Of a stretch of 64,000 bases of DNA, positions 9,767-17,645 are shown piece after piece. Under the pieces are notes generated by a model that ran no database searches, was not told where the DNA came from, and was given only the letters and a program-made list of their open reading frames with translations. This DNA comes from Saprospiraceae bacterium (lineage in GTDB: Bacteria; Bacteroidota; Bacteroidia; Chitinophagales; Saprospiraceae), in the NCBI GenBank assembly GCA_029262995.1, contig JAJCYH010000016.1, positions 62,001 to 126,000 on the forward strand, read 5' to 3'. The position numbers were made by a program, and so were the translations under genes. The stretch's first letter is position 1. Every line of letters starts with the position of its first letter.

Positions 9767-10915
9767 ATGATGAAATTTGGAACCAAAACAATTCATGCAG
9801 GAATTCACCCTGATCCAAGTTCTGGGGCGATAATGACGCCAATTTTTCAGACTTCCACTTATGTGCAAGATGCACCTGGAGATCACAAGGGTTTTGAATA
9901 CGCACGTACTCAGAATCCAACCAGAAATGTATTGCAGGATAACTTAGCAGCATTAGAAAACGGTAAATATGGGGTAGCCTTTGCTAGTGGTCTTGCAGCC
10001 ATGGATGCCATTTTGAAGATGTTGAAGTCTGGTGATGAAGTTTTAGCCGTAAATGATTTGTACGGAGGATCATACAGATTATTGACAACGATCTATAGTC
10101 AATTTGGTATCGAGTCAAGATTTGTAGATATGACCAGTACTGATAAAATAGAAGAGCAGATCAGCTCCAAGACAAAATTGATTTGGATTGAAACACCAAC
10201 TAATCCAATGTTAAGTGTTGTTGACATTGCGGCAATTTGTAAAATAGCGAAATCAAAAAAAGTAAAAGTAGTAGTGGATAATACTTTTGCTTCTCCATAC
10301 CTACAAACACCTTTAGATATGGGAGCAGATCTTGTCTTACATTCTGCTACAAAATACTTAGGTGGACACTCTGATGTAGTTATGGGCATTATAGCGACCA
10401 AAAGCAAAGCCTTAGCTGATAAATTATATTTTATTCAAAATGCATCAGGAGGCGTACCTGGACCACAGGATTGTTTCCTTGTTTTAAGAGGAATAAAAAC
10501 CTTACACCTTCGTGTTGAAAGATCATCACAGAATGCTTTTGCTATTGCAAAATATCTATTAGGGCATAAAAAAGTATCTAAAGTTTATTATCCTGGTTTC
10601 AAGGATCATCCCAACCATAAGATTGCTAAAAAGCAAATGAAAGCATTTGGTGGCATGGTATCTTTCGACTTAAAGAAAAATAATTTTGCGACAGCAAAAA
10701 AAATATTAAAGGCTACAAAATTGTTTGCCCTTGCGGAATCTCTAGGAGGAGTAGAATCTTTAATTGGACATCCTGCATCAATGACACATGCTTCAATACC
10801 GAAGGAGGATCGAATGAAAGTTGGATTAACAGATTCATTGATTCGGTTAAGTGTTGGAGTGGAGGATGTTAGCGATCTTATTACCGATTTGGAGAAAGCA
10901 CTTTCAAAAGCATAG
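9767..10915 (+). CDS. PLP-dependent Cys/Met metabolism enzyme (cystathionine gamma-synthase/lyase type)
   Basis: The 382-residue protein belongs to the Cys/Met PLP enzyme family. It has the N-terminal GTKTIHAGIHPDPSSGAI, the YARTQNPTR segment, the ASGLAAMDA phosphate-binding part, DNTFASPYLQTPLDMGADLV, and SATKYLGGHSD with the PLP Lys near residue 196. The C-terminal SLGGVESLIGHPASMTH and RLSVGVED are also typical. Members act as cystathionine gamma-synthase, cystathionine lyases or methionine gamma-lyase, and sequence alone does not separate these. A TATCTTTG box at 9732-9739 fits a -7 promoter element, with no clear -33 TTG. Two adjacent ATG codons (9767 and 9770) are possible starts. Confidence 0.85.
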   Translation: MMKFGTKTIHAGIHPDPSSGAIMTPIFQTSTYVQDAPGDHKGFEYARTQNPTRNVLQDNLAALENGKYGVAFASGLAAMDAILKMLKSGDEVLAVNDLYGGSYRLLTTIYSQFGIESRFVDMTSTDKIEEQISSKTKLIWIETPTNPMLSVVDIAAICKIAKSKKVKVVVDNTFASPYLQTPLDMGADLVLHSATKYLGGHSDVVMGIIATKSKALADKLYFIQNASGGVPGPQDCFLVLRGIKTLHLRVERSSQNAFAIAKYLLGHKKVSKVYYPGFKDHPNHKIAKKQMKAFGGMVSFDLKKNNFATAKKILKATKLFALAESLGGVESLIGHPASMTHASIPKEDRMKVGLTDSLIRLSVGVEDVSDLITDLEKALSKA

Positions 10916-10963
10916 CTTATTATGATAACTTTTTAGTCATCGAATCATGATGTCTTAAAGCTG

Positions 10964-11656
10964 GTGTATCAAAATAAAATCCCTATTAAAAATTGGGCCG
11001 AAGAAGACAGGCCTAGAGAAAAGCTTTATTTGAACGGTAAGGGAAGCCTATCAAATGCAGAGCTTTTAGCTATATTGATAGCAAGTGGTTATAAGAATAA
11101 TTCAGCACTTTCTGTGGCAAAGGAAATTTTATCAAATTCTGATAATGACTTAAAGCAATTGGGAAGGAATTCCATCGCAGACCTGGTAAAGTATAAAGGC
11201 ATTGGAGTCGCAAAGGCTATTAACATAGTAGCTGCCATGGAAATTGGAAGAAGAAGCTTGTTGTCAAAGTCAAAAAACAAGGCAAGAATACTCTCAAGCG
11301 AAGATGCTTTTAACTGTGTTAGCGGTACGATGACAGACTTAGACCATGAACAATTTAAGACAATTTACTTGAACAGAAACAATGCAATATTAAAGATTGA
11401 GACTATCAGTATCGGAGGTGTTTCAGGTACAGTAGTTGATCCAAAGGTTGTATACAAAAAGGCATTGGAAAACAATAGTTCATCCATTATTTTGATCCAT
11501 AACCATCCATCAGGAAATTTAAAGCCTTCAGAAGCAGATCTTCAAATCACAGACAAATTGGTAAAAGCAGGAGCAAACCTTGATATTAAAGTTCTAGATC
11601 ATCTAATTATAGGAGACCGAGAGTATTATAGTTTTGCTGATGAAGGATTGATATGA
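10964..11656 (+). CDS. radC: RadC family protein (JAB/MPN metal-binding domain)
   Basis: The gene starts with GTG and encodes 230 residues. The first part holds helix-hairpin-helix-like sequence (YKGIGVAKAINIVAAMEIGRR). The C-terminal JAB/MPN domain has the metal motif HNHPSGNLKPSEAD from residue 179 on. Despite its name, a DNA-repair role for RadC is not proven. Its 3' end overlaps the convergent MATE gene by 31 bases. Confidence 0.9.
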   Translation: MYQNKIPIKNWAEEDRPREKLYLNGKGSLSNAELLAILIASGYKNNSALSVAKEILSNSDNDLKQLGRNSIADLVKYKGIGVAKAINIVAAMEIGRRSLLSKSKNKARILSSEDAFNCVSGTMTDLDHEQFKTIYLNRNNAILKIETISIGGVSGTVVDPKVVYKKALENNSSSIILIHNHPSGNLKPSEADLQITDKLVKAGANLDIKVLDHLIIGDREYYSFADEGLI

Positions 11657-12969
11657 ATGTCTGAACTATGCCAACCATGTAAGATGCTTCTTTTGTACAT
11701 AATAATTTGAATTAAAGATCTGCCCAACATGAATGCAACCATTCCTCCCCATATAGCATATAGAGGATAACTGTAATTCATTGCATAAAAAACAACAAAG
11801 AAGAGTATTACAGATATAAGCATTGAGTTTCGTAATTCCACTGATGCTGTAGCACCACTGTAAACACCATCCCATATAAAAGCAAGCGCACCAGCGACAC
11901 CCACAGCAGCACACCAGATCAAATATTCTTTTCCTTCAAGAATTAAGGATTGGTTTGTGGTTAGGATACTTAATATTTCTTCGCCAAGAAAGATATAGGT
12001 CAGAGCATATACAAACGAAAGGGCCATTCCAAACTGTAGACATTTTTTTATAACTAATTTTGTTGTTTTTATATCTCCAGCACCTAAATATTTGCCAACA
12101 AGACTCTCAGAGGCATAGGCAAACCCATCAATAGCATACGACATAAAATAAAATAATTCAAGGAGCATTTGATTAACCGCCAAGTATCTGTCTCCTAATT
12201 TTGAGGAGTGATTTGTAAAAAAGCTGAAAACAAGGATTAGGCCCATGTTTCTGATAAACATATCTCTGTTTACTTGCAAAAATCTTTTAAGTTCTTGGGC
12301 TTTCAAAACACCGGAATCTATATAGGAAAACACTTTCAATCTGTGTCTGTAAACAAGAATAGCAATTGCTATTAAGAGAGTAATCCATTGCGCAATGACT
12401 GTCCCCCAAGCAACACCTTCAACCGAAAGGTTTAAATTCATTACAAAATGCCAGCTAAATATGATATTTAGCACATTTGCGACAATGGTCAAAATCATTG
12501 GTGCAATAGCATTTTGCATTCCAAAAAACCAACCGCGAAAAGCAAATACACATAGAACCGCAGGAGCTGCCAGAATCCTAATATTAAAATATTGAGAAGA
12601 GAGATGTAATACCTTGTCTGATCCATTTAATATGGAAAAAAATAAGATACCTAAAGGCTTTGCAAAGAGCAGAAGCGCTAAGCCAAACATGATCGCTAAA
12701 CTCATTGCTCTTACCAAAAGTCGGTATGCTTCAGGAATGTCTTCTTTTCCATAAGCCTGCGCTGTTAAGCCTGTTGTTCCAGGTCTTAAAAACCCAAACC
12801 CCCAATATAGAATATTGAATATTATACCTCCTAATGCAATAGCTCCTATATATGCAGGATCATCCATTCGACCCATTAGTGCAGTATCTACTATACCTAA
12901 TAATGGAATTGAAATATTAGAAATAATATTTGGAATAGATATTTTAAGTATTTCTTTATTTAAGGACAA
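11626..12969 (-). CDS. MATE family efflux transporter
   Basis: The 447-residue product has about 12 hydrophobic helices and starts like many MATE proteins (NKEILKISIPNIISNISIPLLGIVDTALMG), continuing with a YWGFGFLRPGTTGLTAQAYG segment. MATE proteins export drugs or metabolites using Na+ or H+ gradients across the inner membrane. The reading frame begins at TTG (12967-12969), and no in-frame ATG gives a better N-terminus. Substrate is unknown. It overlaps radC at the 3' end. Confidence 0.85.
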   Translation of the reverse strand: MSLNKEILKISIPNIISNISIPLLGIVDTALMGRMDDPAYIGAIALGGIIFNILYWGFGFLRPGTTGLTAQAYGKEDIPEAYRLLVRAMSLAIMFGLALLLFAKPLGILFFSILNGSDKVLHLSSQYFNIRILAAPAVLCVFAFRGWFFGMQNAIAPMILTIVANVLNIIFSWHFVMNLNLSVEGVAWGTVIAQWITLLIAIAILVYRHRLKVFSYIDSGVLKAQELKRFLQVNRDMFIRNMGLILVFSFFTNHSSKLGDRYLAVNQMLLELFYFMSYAIDGFAYASESLVGKYLGAGDIKTTKLVIKKCLQFGMALSFVYALTYIFLGEEILSILTTNQSLILEGKEYLIWCAAVGVAGALAFIWDGVYSGATASVELRNSMLISVILFFVVFYAMNYSYPLYAIWGGMVAFMLGRSLIQIIMYKRSILHGWHSSDIHINPSSAKL

Positions 12970-13234
12970 TTCTGTTATGATTGTTATAAGTTGTAAATAT
13001 TCAGTAAAAAAGTGAACTCATATAATTTCTTATTAAGTATATTATTGATAAAGGGGGGGAATGTGACAATAGAATGTTAATATACCAGAGTATTCAAATT
13101 TCAATTATAAAGGCTGGGATCTTGAAATAATCCACTTTCAAATGTCATAACTGATGAACTTCTTTTAATTTCGTATGTAATACTTATCATAGCTTTTCTC
13201 TTAAGGATCCAGTGAAAGGATCAAGCTCAGCATT

Positions 13235-14995
13235 ATGCAAGAAAACACAAAACAAGATTTAGATTTAGTGGTATTGTCAAAAGTTCTCAAACTGGCAAAG
13301 CCATATATGTTTTTATTTACTTGTTGTGTAATTATGGCAATTGTGATGGCTCCGATATCTAATATTCGACCATTTTTGATAGGAACAATGGTTGATGATT
13401 ACATTTTTGCAAAAGATATTGATGGATTAGAGAAAATGGTCATCATTTATCTGGTATTTGTAGTACTGAATGTTGTGATTCGTTATGCCTTTATATATTA
13501 TTCTGCAGTATTGGGACAGACAGTAATCAAGGATCTTAGAGTTAAAGTCTTTAAACAGGTACAGAGTCTTAACCTGCGATTTTTTGATCAAACTGCCGTC
13601 GGAAGAATAATAACACGTACTATAAGCGACACTCAGGCCATCAATGAGATTTTTACTCAAGGAGTATTGACAATGTTTGCTGACATACTTGGAATTTTTG
13701 CTGTATTGGGTTTTATGTTTTATCATAGTTGGAGGCTTACATTGATATGCTTATTGACGCTTCCGTTGATGATGATTGCTACTTATGTTTTTAAAGAAAA
13801 GGTTAAAGTTTCATTTCAAAGAGTGAGGAATGAAATTTCTGCAATGAACTCATTTTTGCAGGAACAAATTTCAGGAATGCAAGTAGTACAAATGTTTAAT
13901 GCAGAAAAACACGAAGCGGGTAGATTCAGAACTATTAACAGAAAATATACATCTGCTAACCTTAACGCAATAGAGTATTATGCAATATTTTATCCTGTAG
14001 TAGAATTGATATCTGCGATTGCGCTTTCACTATTGGTTTGGTTTGGCTCAAAAGGCATCTGGAATCATACAATTAGTGCGGGGGCCTTTGTTTCATTTCC
14101 GCTTTATTTGAATATGTTATTCAGGCCAGTGAGAATGTTGGCAGATAAATTCAACACCTTACAAATGGGACTTGTTGCTGCTGATCGGGTATTTAAGTTG
14201 ATTGAAAGACAAGACTATATTGAGGATAATGGAGATATAAAACTTGAAAAAATTAAAGGTGATGTTGAATTTAGAGATGTTTCTTTTGCCTATGATGAAG
14301 AAAATTTTGTTTTAAATAATATTAACTTTAGTTTAGATCATGGGAAGACACTTGCTATTGTTGGTAGTACAGGATCTGGGAAAACAACAATCACAAATAT
14401 TCTAAATCGGTTTTACGAAATACAGAAAGGTTCAATTCTAATAGATGGGATAGATATCAAAAAATATGAACTTTCATCTTTAAGAGAGAGAATTGCTATT
14501 GTTTTACAAGACGTGTTTTTGTTTAATGGATCAGTTTTAGAAAACATAAGACTTAGAGATCAAAATATATCAAGAGAAAGAGTCATAGAGGCATCCAAAA
14601 TCATTGGAGCGCATGTCTTTATTGAAAAAATGCCGGGTGGCTATGACTTTAAAATAACGGAAAGAGGCTCCAATTTATCTATGGGGCAAAGGCAGTTGAT
14701 CTCCTTTGTCAGAGCACTTGTAATTAATCCGGATATACTAATTTTGGATGAAGCTACTTCATCTATTGATAATGAAACTGAAGCAATCATTCAATATGCC
14801 ATTGAAAAACTTATAGAGAAACGTACGTCCATAATAATTGCACACCGCTTATCAACTATTAGACATGCAGATCAAATTCTAGTCTTGGACAAAGGTAGAA
14901 TTCAAGAGGAGGGAACACATGAGGAGTTGGTTCTTAATCAAGACGGCCATTATAGACAATTGTATGAAAAACAGTTTGAACAGTCTATGATCTAA
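13235..14995 (+). CDS. ABC exporter, fused membrane and ATPase domains (MsbA-like)
   Basis: This 586-residue half-transporter has six membrane helices in residues 1-330 and one nucleotide-binding domain. Walker A (GSTGSGKTT) lies near residue 377, the signature LSMGQRQL near 481, Walker B with ILDEATSSID near 503, and the H-loop Ala-His-Arg afterwards. It should work as a homodimer in the inner membrane. Similarity is to the MsbA/multidrug subfamily, so lipids or drugs are plausible cargo, but this is inferred. The 3' neighbours encode a small membrane protein and a glycosyltransferase. Confidence 0.88.
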   Translation: MQENTKQDLDLVVLSKVLKLAKPYMFLFTCCVIMAIVMAPISNIRPFLIGTMVDDYIFAKDIDGLEKMVIIYLVFVVLNVVIRYAFIYYSAVLGQTVIKDLRVKVFKQVQSLNLRFFDQTAVGRIITRTISDTQAINEIFTQGVLTMFADILGIFAVLGFMFYHSWRLTLICLLTLPLMMIATYVFKEKVKVSFQRVRNEISAMNSFLQEQISGMQVVQMFNAEKHEAGRFRTINRKYTSANLNAIEYYAIFYPVVELISAIALSLLVWFGSKGIWNHTISAGAFVSFPLYLNMLFRPVRMLADKFNTLQMGLVAADRVFKLIERQDYIEDNGDIKLEKIKGDVEFRDVSFAYDEENFVLNNINFSLDHGKTLAIVGSTGSGKTTITNILNRFYEIQKGSILIDGIDIKKYELSSLRERIAIVLQDVFLFNGSVLENIRLRDQNISRERVIEASKIIGAHVFIEKMPGGYDFKITERGSNLSMGQRQLISFVRALVINPDILILDEATSSIDNETEAIIQYAIEKLIEKRTSIIIAHRLSTIRHADQILVLDKGRIQEEGTHEELVLNQDGHYRQLYEKQFEQSMI

Positions 14996-15057
14996 GCTCT
15001 TGTGTCTATAAATCAGCATAATTATTCTATAATTTATAACTTTATTAAAAAACGTAA

Positions 15058-15519
15058 ATGATAGTTAAAGGACAAAGCAATAATCCATTTTTTGGAGTGA
15101 TCGTTTTGCTATTTCTTCTTGTGATGATATGGGCTGCAGTTACTGCTGTGAAGGGAATCTTTTTGATTTTATCATGGTTAGCACTTCCATTATTTGTATT
15201 AGCACTTATTTTAAACTACGAGGTAGTAACGGGATACATTAAATCCTTATGGCGAACGCTAAGAGAAAATCCGATAAAAGGACTGTTATATACAGGATTA
15301 TCAATTGTAGGATATCCACTGGTAAGTGCATATCTGGCTTTTAAAGCAATGATGAACAATAGATGGTTGAGACCTAAAAAACCAAGGCAGGTGAAAGGGG
15401 AGTATATAAAGTATCAGGAAGTGGACGAAGATGACTTTTTGGATTTACCACAACTTGAAGATATGAAAGAGACCAAAGAGAGTAGTAGTGATAGCAATAA
15501 ATATGACGAGATGTTTTAA
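15058..15519 (+). CDS. Hypothetical membrane protein
   Basis: A 153-residue protein with two or three N-terminal hydrophobic helices (residues about 10-60) and another hydrophobic stretch near 80-100. A charged C-terminal tail is rich in Glu, Asp and Ser (YQEVDEDDFLDLPQLEDM). No family is recognised. The glycosyltransferase gene starts 2 bases after its stop, so the two are very likely co-transcribed. Confidence 0.7.
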   Translation: MIVKGQSNNPFFGVIVLLFLLVMIWAAVTAVKGIFLILSWLALPLFVLALILNYEVVTGYIKSLWRTLRENPIKGLLYTGLSIVGYPLVSAYLAFKAMMNNRWLRPKKPRQVKGEYIKYQEVDEDDFLDLPQLEDMKETKESSSDSNKYDEMF

Positions 15520-15521
15520 TA

Positions 15522-16661
15522 ATGCTAATCATTTGGTCAATTATAAGTATAGTTGCTGTATGGTCTTACCTGGCGCTTATTGTTTTTATATTAAAAAATT
15601 GGCAGTTACAACAAGCATTTAACCCATCCATTAATAGAACCAAGTTTTCAGATATTTCATTAAGCATTTTAATTGCCTCCCGTAATGAAGGCAATAGACT
15701 AATACAATGTTTGGAATCTCTTCAAGCTTGTGGAAGTATTGTAGCAGAGGTTTCTCAAATTATTATTGTTGATGATTTTTCTGATGATAATAGTTTCACT
15801 CTGCTGGACAAACTTAATTTACCTCAAATTAGAATTGTTAGCATGCATGACTATGTTGAAGATTCGGCATTATCTTCAAAAAAGACAGCATTAGCTAGAG
15901 GTTTAAGTTATGCAAGCAGTGACTATATACTTCAGCTAGATGCAGATGTAGTTGTGGAGGCGTCTTACTTGCAAGCGATTTTTAATTATCTTTCAAAACA
16001 TAAGCCTGACTTTATTGCAGCTCCGGTAAAATTAACTGGCAATAATACGATTTTCAGCGATTTTCAAATCATAGACTTTATGGGGATAATGGGTGTTACA
16101 CAGGCTGGTATAAATAGTGGATACTGGTATATGGCTAATGGAGCTAATATGATTTATAGAAGGGATGTAGTTCAGTTCAGAAATGATGGTCTTGCCTCTG
16201 GCGATGATGTTTTTGCGATTCAACAAGCCGTAAGAAAAGGAAAGAAGATCAGTTTTTTAAAATGTGAGAATTCAATTGTGAGTACAGCAGTTACTTCAGA
16301 TCTTAAAAGCTTTTACAGCCAAAGAATAAGATGGGCTACAAAGAATAAATATATGAGCTCGCTGAAAATGCATATGATGATGGTTATTCCTTTTATTAAT
16401 GCAGTAGTATTCTTCTGTTTATTGTTTGGTTTTTTCATTTTTGATAAAACCATCTTCTCTTTATTGTTGGTCCACCATCTGTTTATAAGTATCACATTAA
16501 ATTTTATTTACCTCAAGGAATTATCACAGTTTTTTAGACAAAAGATTCGTCCTGGGCATTTTTTAGTTTCCCAATTTTTACATTATGGTTATATATTAAC
16601 TATAGGGAGTTTAAGTTTATTTGTATCTAACTATAAATGGAAAGGAAGGCTATTAAAATAA
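15522..16661 (+). CDS. Family 2 glycosyltransferase, membrane-bound
   Basis: The 379-residue protein has one N-terminal helix, then a GT-A domain (SILIASRNEGNRLIQCLESL, VDDFSDDNS, and LQLDADV as the DxD-type metal site), the acceptor-site motif QRIRW near residue 267, and C-terminal hydrophobic helices. This matches processive or polyprenol-linked GT2 enzymes that act at the inner membrane. The donor and acceptor are not predictable. It follows the small membrane protein gene with a 2-base gap and converges on the sigma-factor gene. Confidence 0.85.
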   Translation: MLIIWSIISIVAVWSYLALIVFILKNWQLQQAFNPSINRTKFSDISLSILIASRNEGNRLIQCLESLQACGSIVAEVSQIIIVDDFSDDNSFTLLDKLNLPQIRIVSMHDYVEDSALSSKKTALARGLSYASSDYILQLDADVVVEASYLQAIFNYLSKHKPDFIAAPVKLTGNNTIFSDFQIIDFMGIMGVTQAGINSGYWYMANGANMIYRRDVVQFRNDGLASGDDVFAIQQAVRKGKKISFLKCENSIVSTAVTSDLKSFYSQRIRWATKNKYMSSLKMHMMMVIPFINAVVFFCLLFGFFIFDKTIFSLLLVHHLFISITLNFIYLKELSQFFRQKIRPGHFLVSQFLHYGYILTIGSLSLFVSNYKWKGRLLK

Positions 16662-16715
16662 AAAAAGACAGGCAACCTTATTGTCCAAAACTCAATCTCT
16701 AGTGGGTTACCTGTC
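16660..16715 (-). terminator. Rho-independent terminator of the ECF sigma gene
   Basis: GACAGGCAACC (16667-16677) and GGTTACCTGTC (16705-16711 onward to 16715) form an 11-base stem with one mismatch and a 27-base loop. On the minus strand the stem is followed by a run of T (plus-strand A run at 16660-16666), so it most likely ends the leftward sigma transcript. Confidence 0.6.
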
Positions 16716-16747
16716 TCTAAAACAGTAGCTTTTTTAATTAAACCATT

Positions 16748-17329
16748 TTAAGTGGTTAAAAGTTCTCTTTCATCAACCATTTTGCGCATATTGATTAGTG
16801 CATACCTCATTCTTCCTAATGCTGTATTGATACTTACTCTTGTTAATTGTGATATTTCTTTGAAACTCATGTCAGCATAATGCCTTAGGATTACTACTTC
16901 CCGCTGTTCGGAAGGAAGTTTGTCTACAAGTTCTCGAACCTTGGTGTGTAACTGGCTTTTAATGATCTGAGTTTCCATATTATCTTCATGTGATTCAAGC
17001 ACATCAAAGATGTCAAAGGTTTCTGTTGCAGACACCTTGGATCTCCTCTTAGAGCGTCTGAATTGATCCACACACATGTTATAAGAAATTCGCATAGCCC
17101 ATTGAAGAAACTTGCCTTCATGGTTGTATTTCCCTTTTTTAAGAGTGTCTATGATCTTGATAAATACATCTTGAAAAATATCTTCTGCAAGATCTGGATC
17201 CTTAACAAACAAATAAATAGAAGTATAGATCTTGTTTCTATGTCTGTTTAATAAAGTTTCGAAAGCACTATGATCACCTTCTAAATAGCTAAGGATTAGC
17301 TCTTTGTCACTAAGCTGCTGTAAATTCAT
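16748..17329 (-). CDS. ECF-type RNA polymerase sigma factor
   Basis: From the ATG at 17327-17329 the product has 193 residues (a TTG start at 17338 would add three). Region 2 reads FLQWAMRISYNMCVDQFRRSKRRSK and region 4 EQREVVILRHYADMSFKEIS followed by a helix-turn-helix. It directs RNA polymerase to an alternative regulon. No anti-sigma gene is adjacent, which is unlike most ECF factors. It faces away from uvrA, and the 317-base gap between them must hold both promoters. Confidence 0.9.
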   Translation of the reverse strand: MNLQQLSDKELILSYLEGDHSAFETLLNRHRNKIYTSIYLFVKDPDLAEDIFQDVFIKIIDTLKKGKYNHEGKFLQWAMRISYNMCVDQFRRSKRRSKVSATETFDIFDVLESHEDNMETQIIKSQLHTKVRELVDKLPSEQREVVILRHYADMSFKEISQLTRVSINTALGRMRYALINMRKMVDERELLTT

Positions 17330-17645
17330 AACTAACAATTTATGCGTTATTAAAATCGGTTGATATAAAAACTGTTTAGTGTAGAATTTTTAAGCTATAG
17401 GCAATAGAAGTTTCTGATTTGAATAAAATGTAATGCTAAGTAAAGACAAAAAATTGAATAATGCCAGAACTATATTTTTTCTTAACATATGTTTAACGAC
17501 AATAAGTTGGTCTAAAGTGCCCAAAGGCCATGCTTTTATGGCTTATTAAATAAAGTATTTATTTTATGCATTTTTGTAAGCTTTCTTGCGATTCAAAGGT
17601 TATACATATATAATTTCCTTTTTGCCAAGGTATAAAACAACATGA
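17330..17645. other. Intergenic region between divergent sigma and uvrA genes
   Basis: This 316-base AT-rich gap separates the leftward sigma-factor gene from uvrA. It contains a short inverted repeat (GGCCAT and ATGGC around 17525-17542) but no open reading frame of note and no clear SOS-type operator. Promoters for both genes are expected here. None was assigned with confidence. Confidence 0.4.
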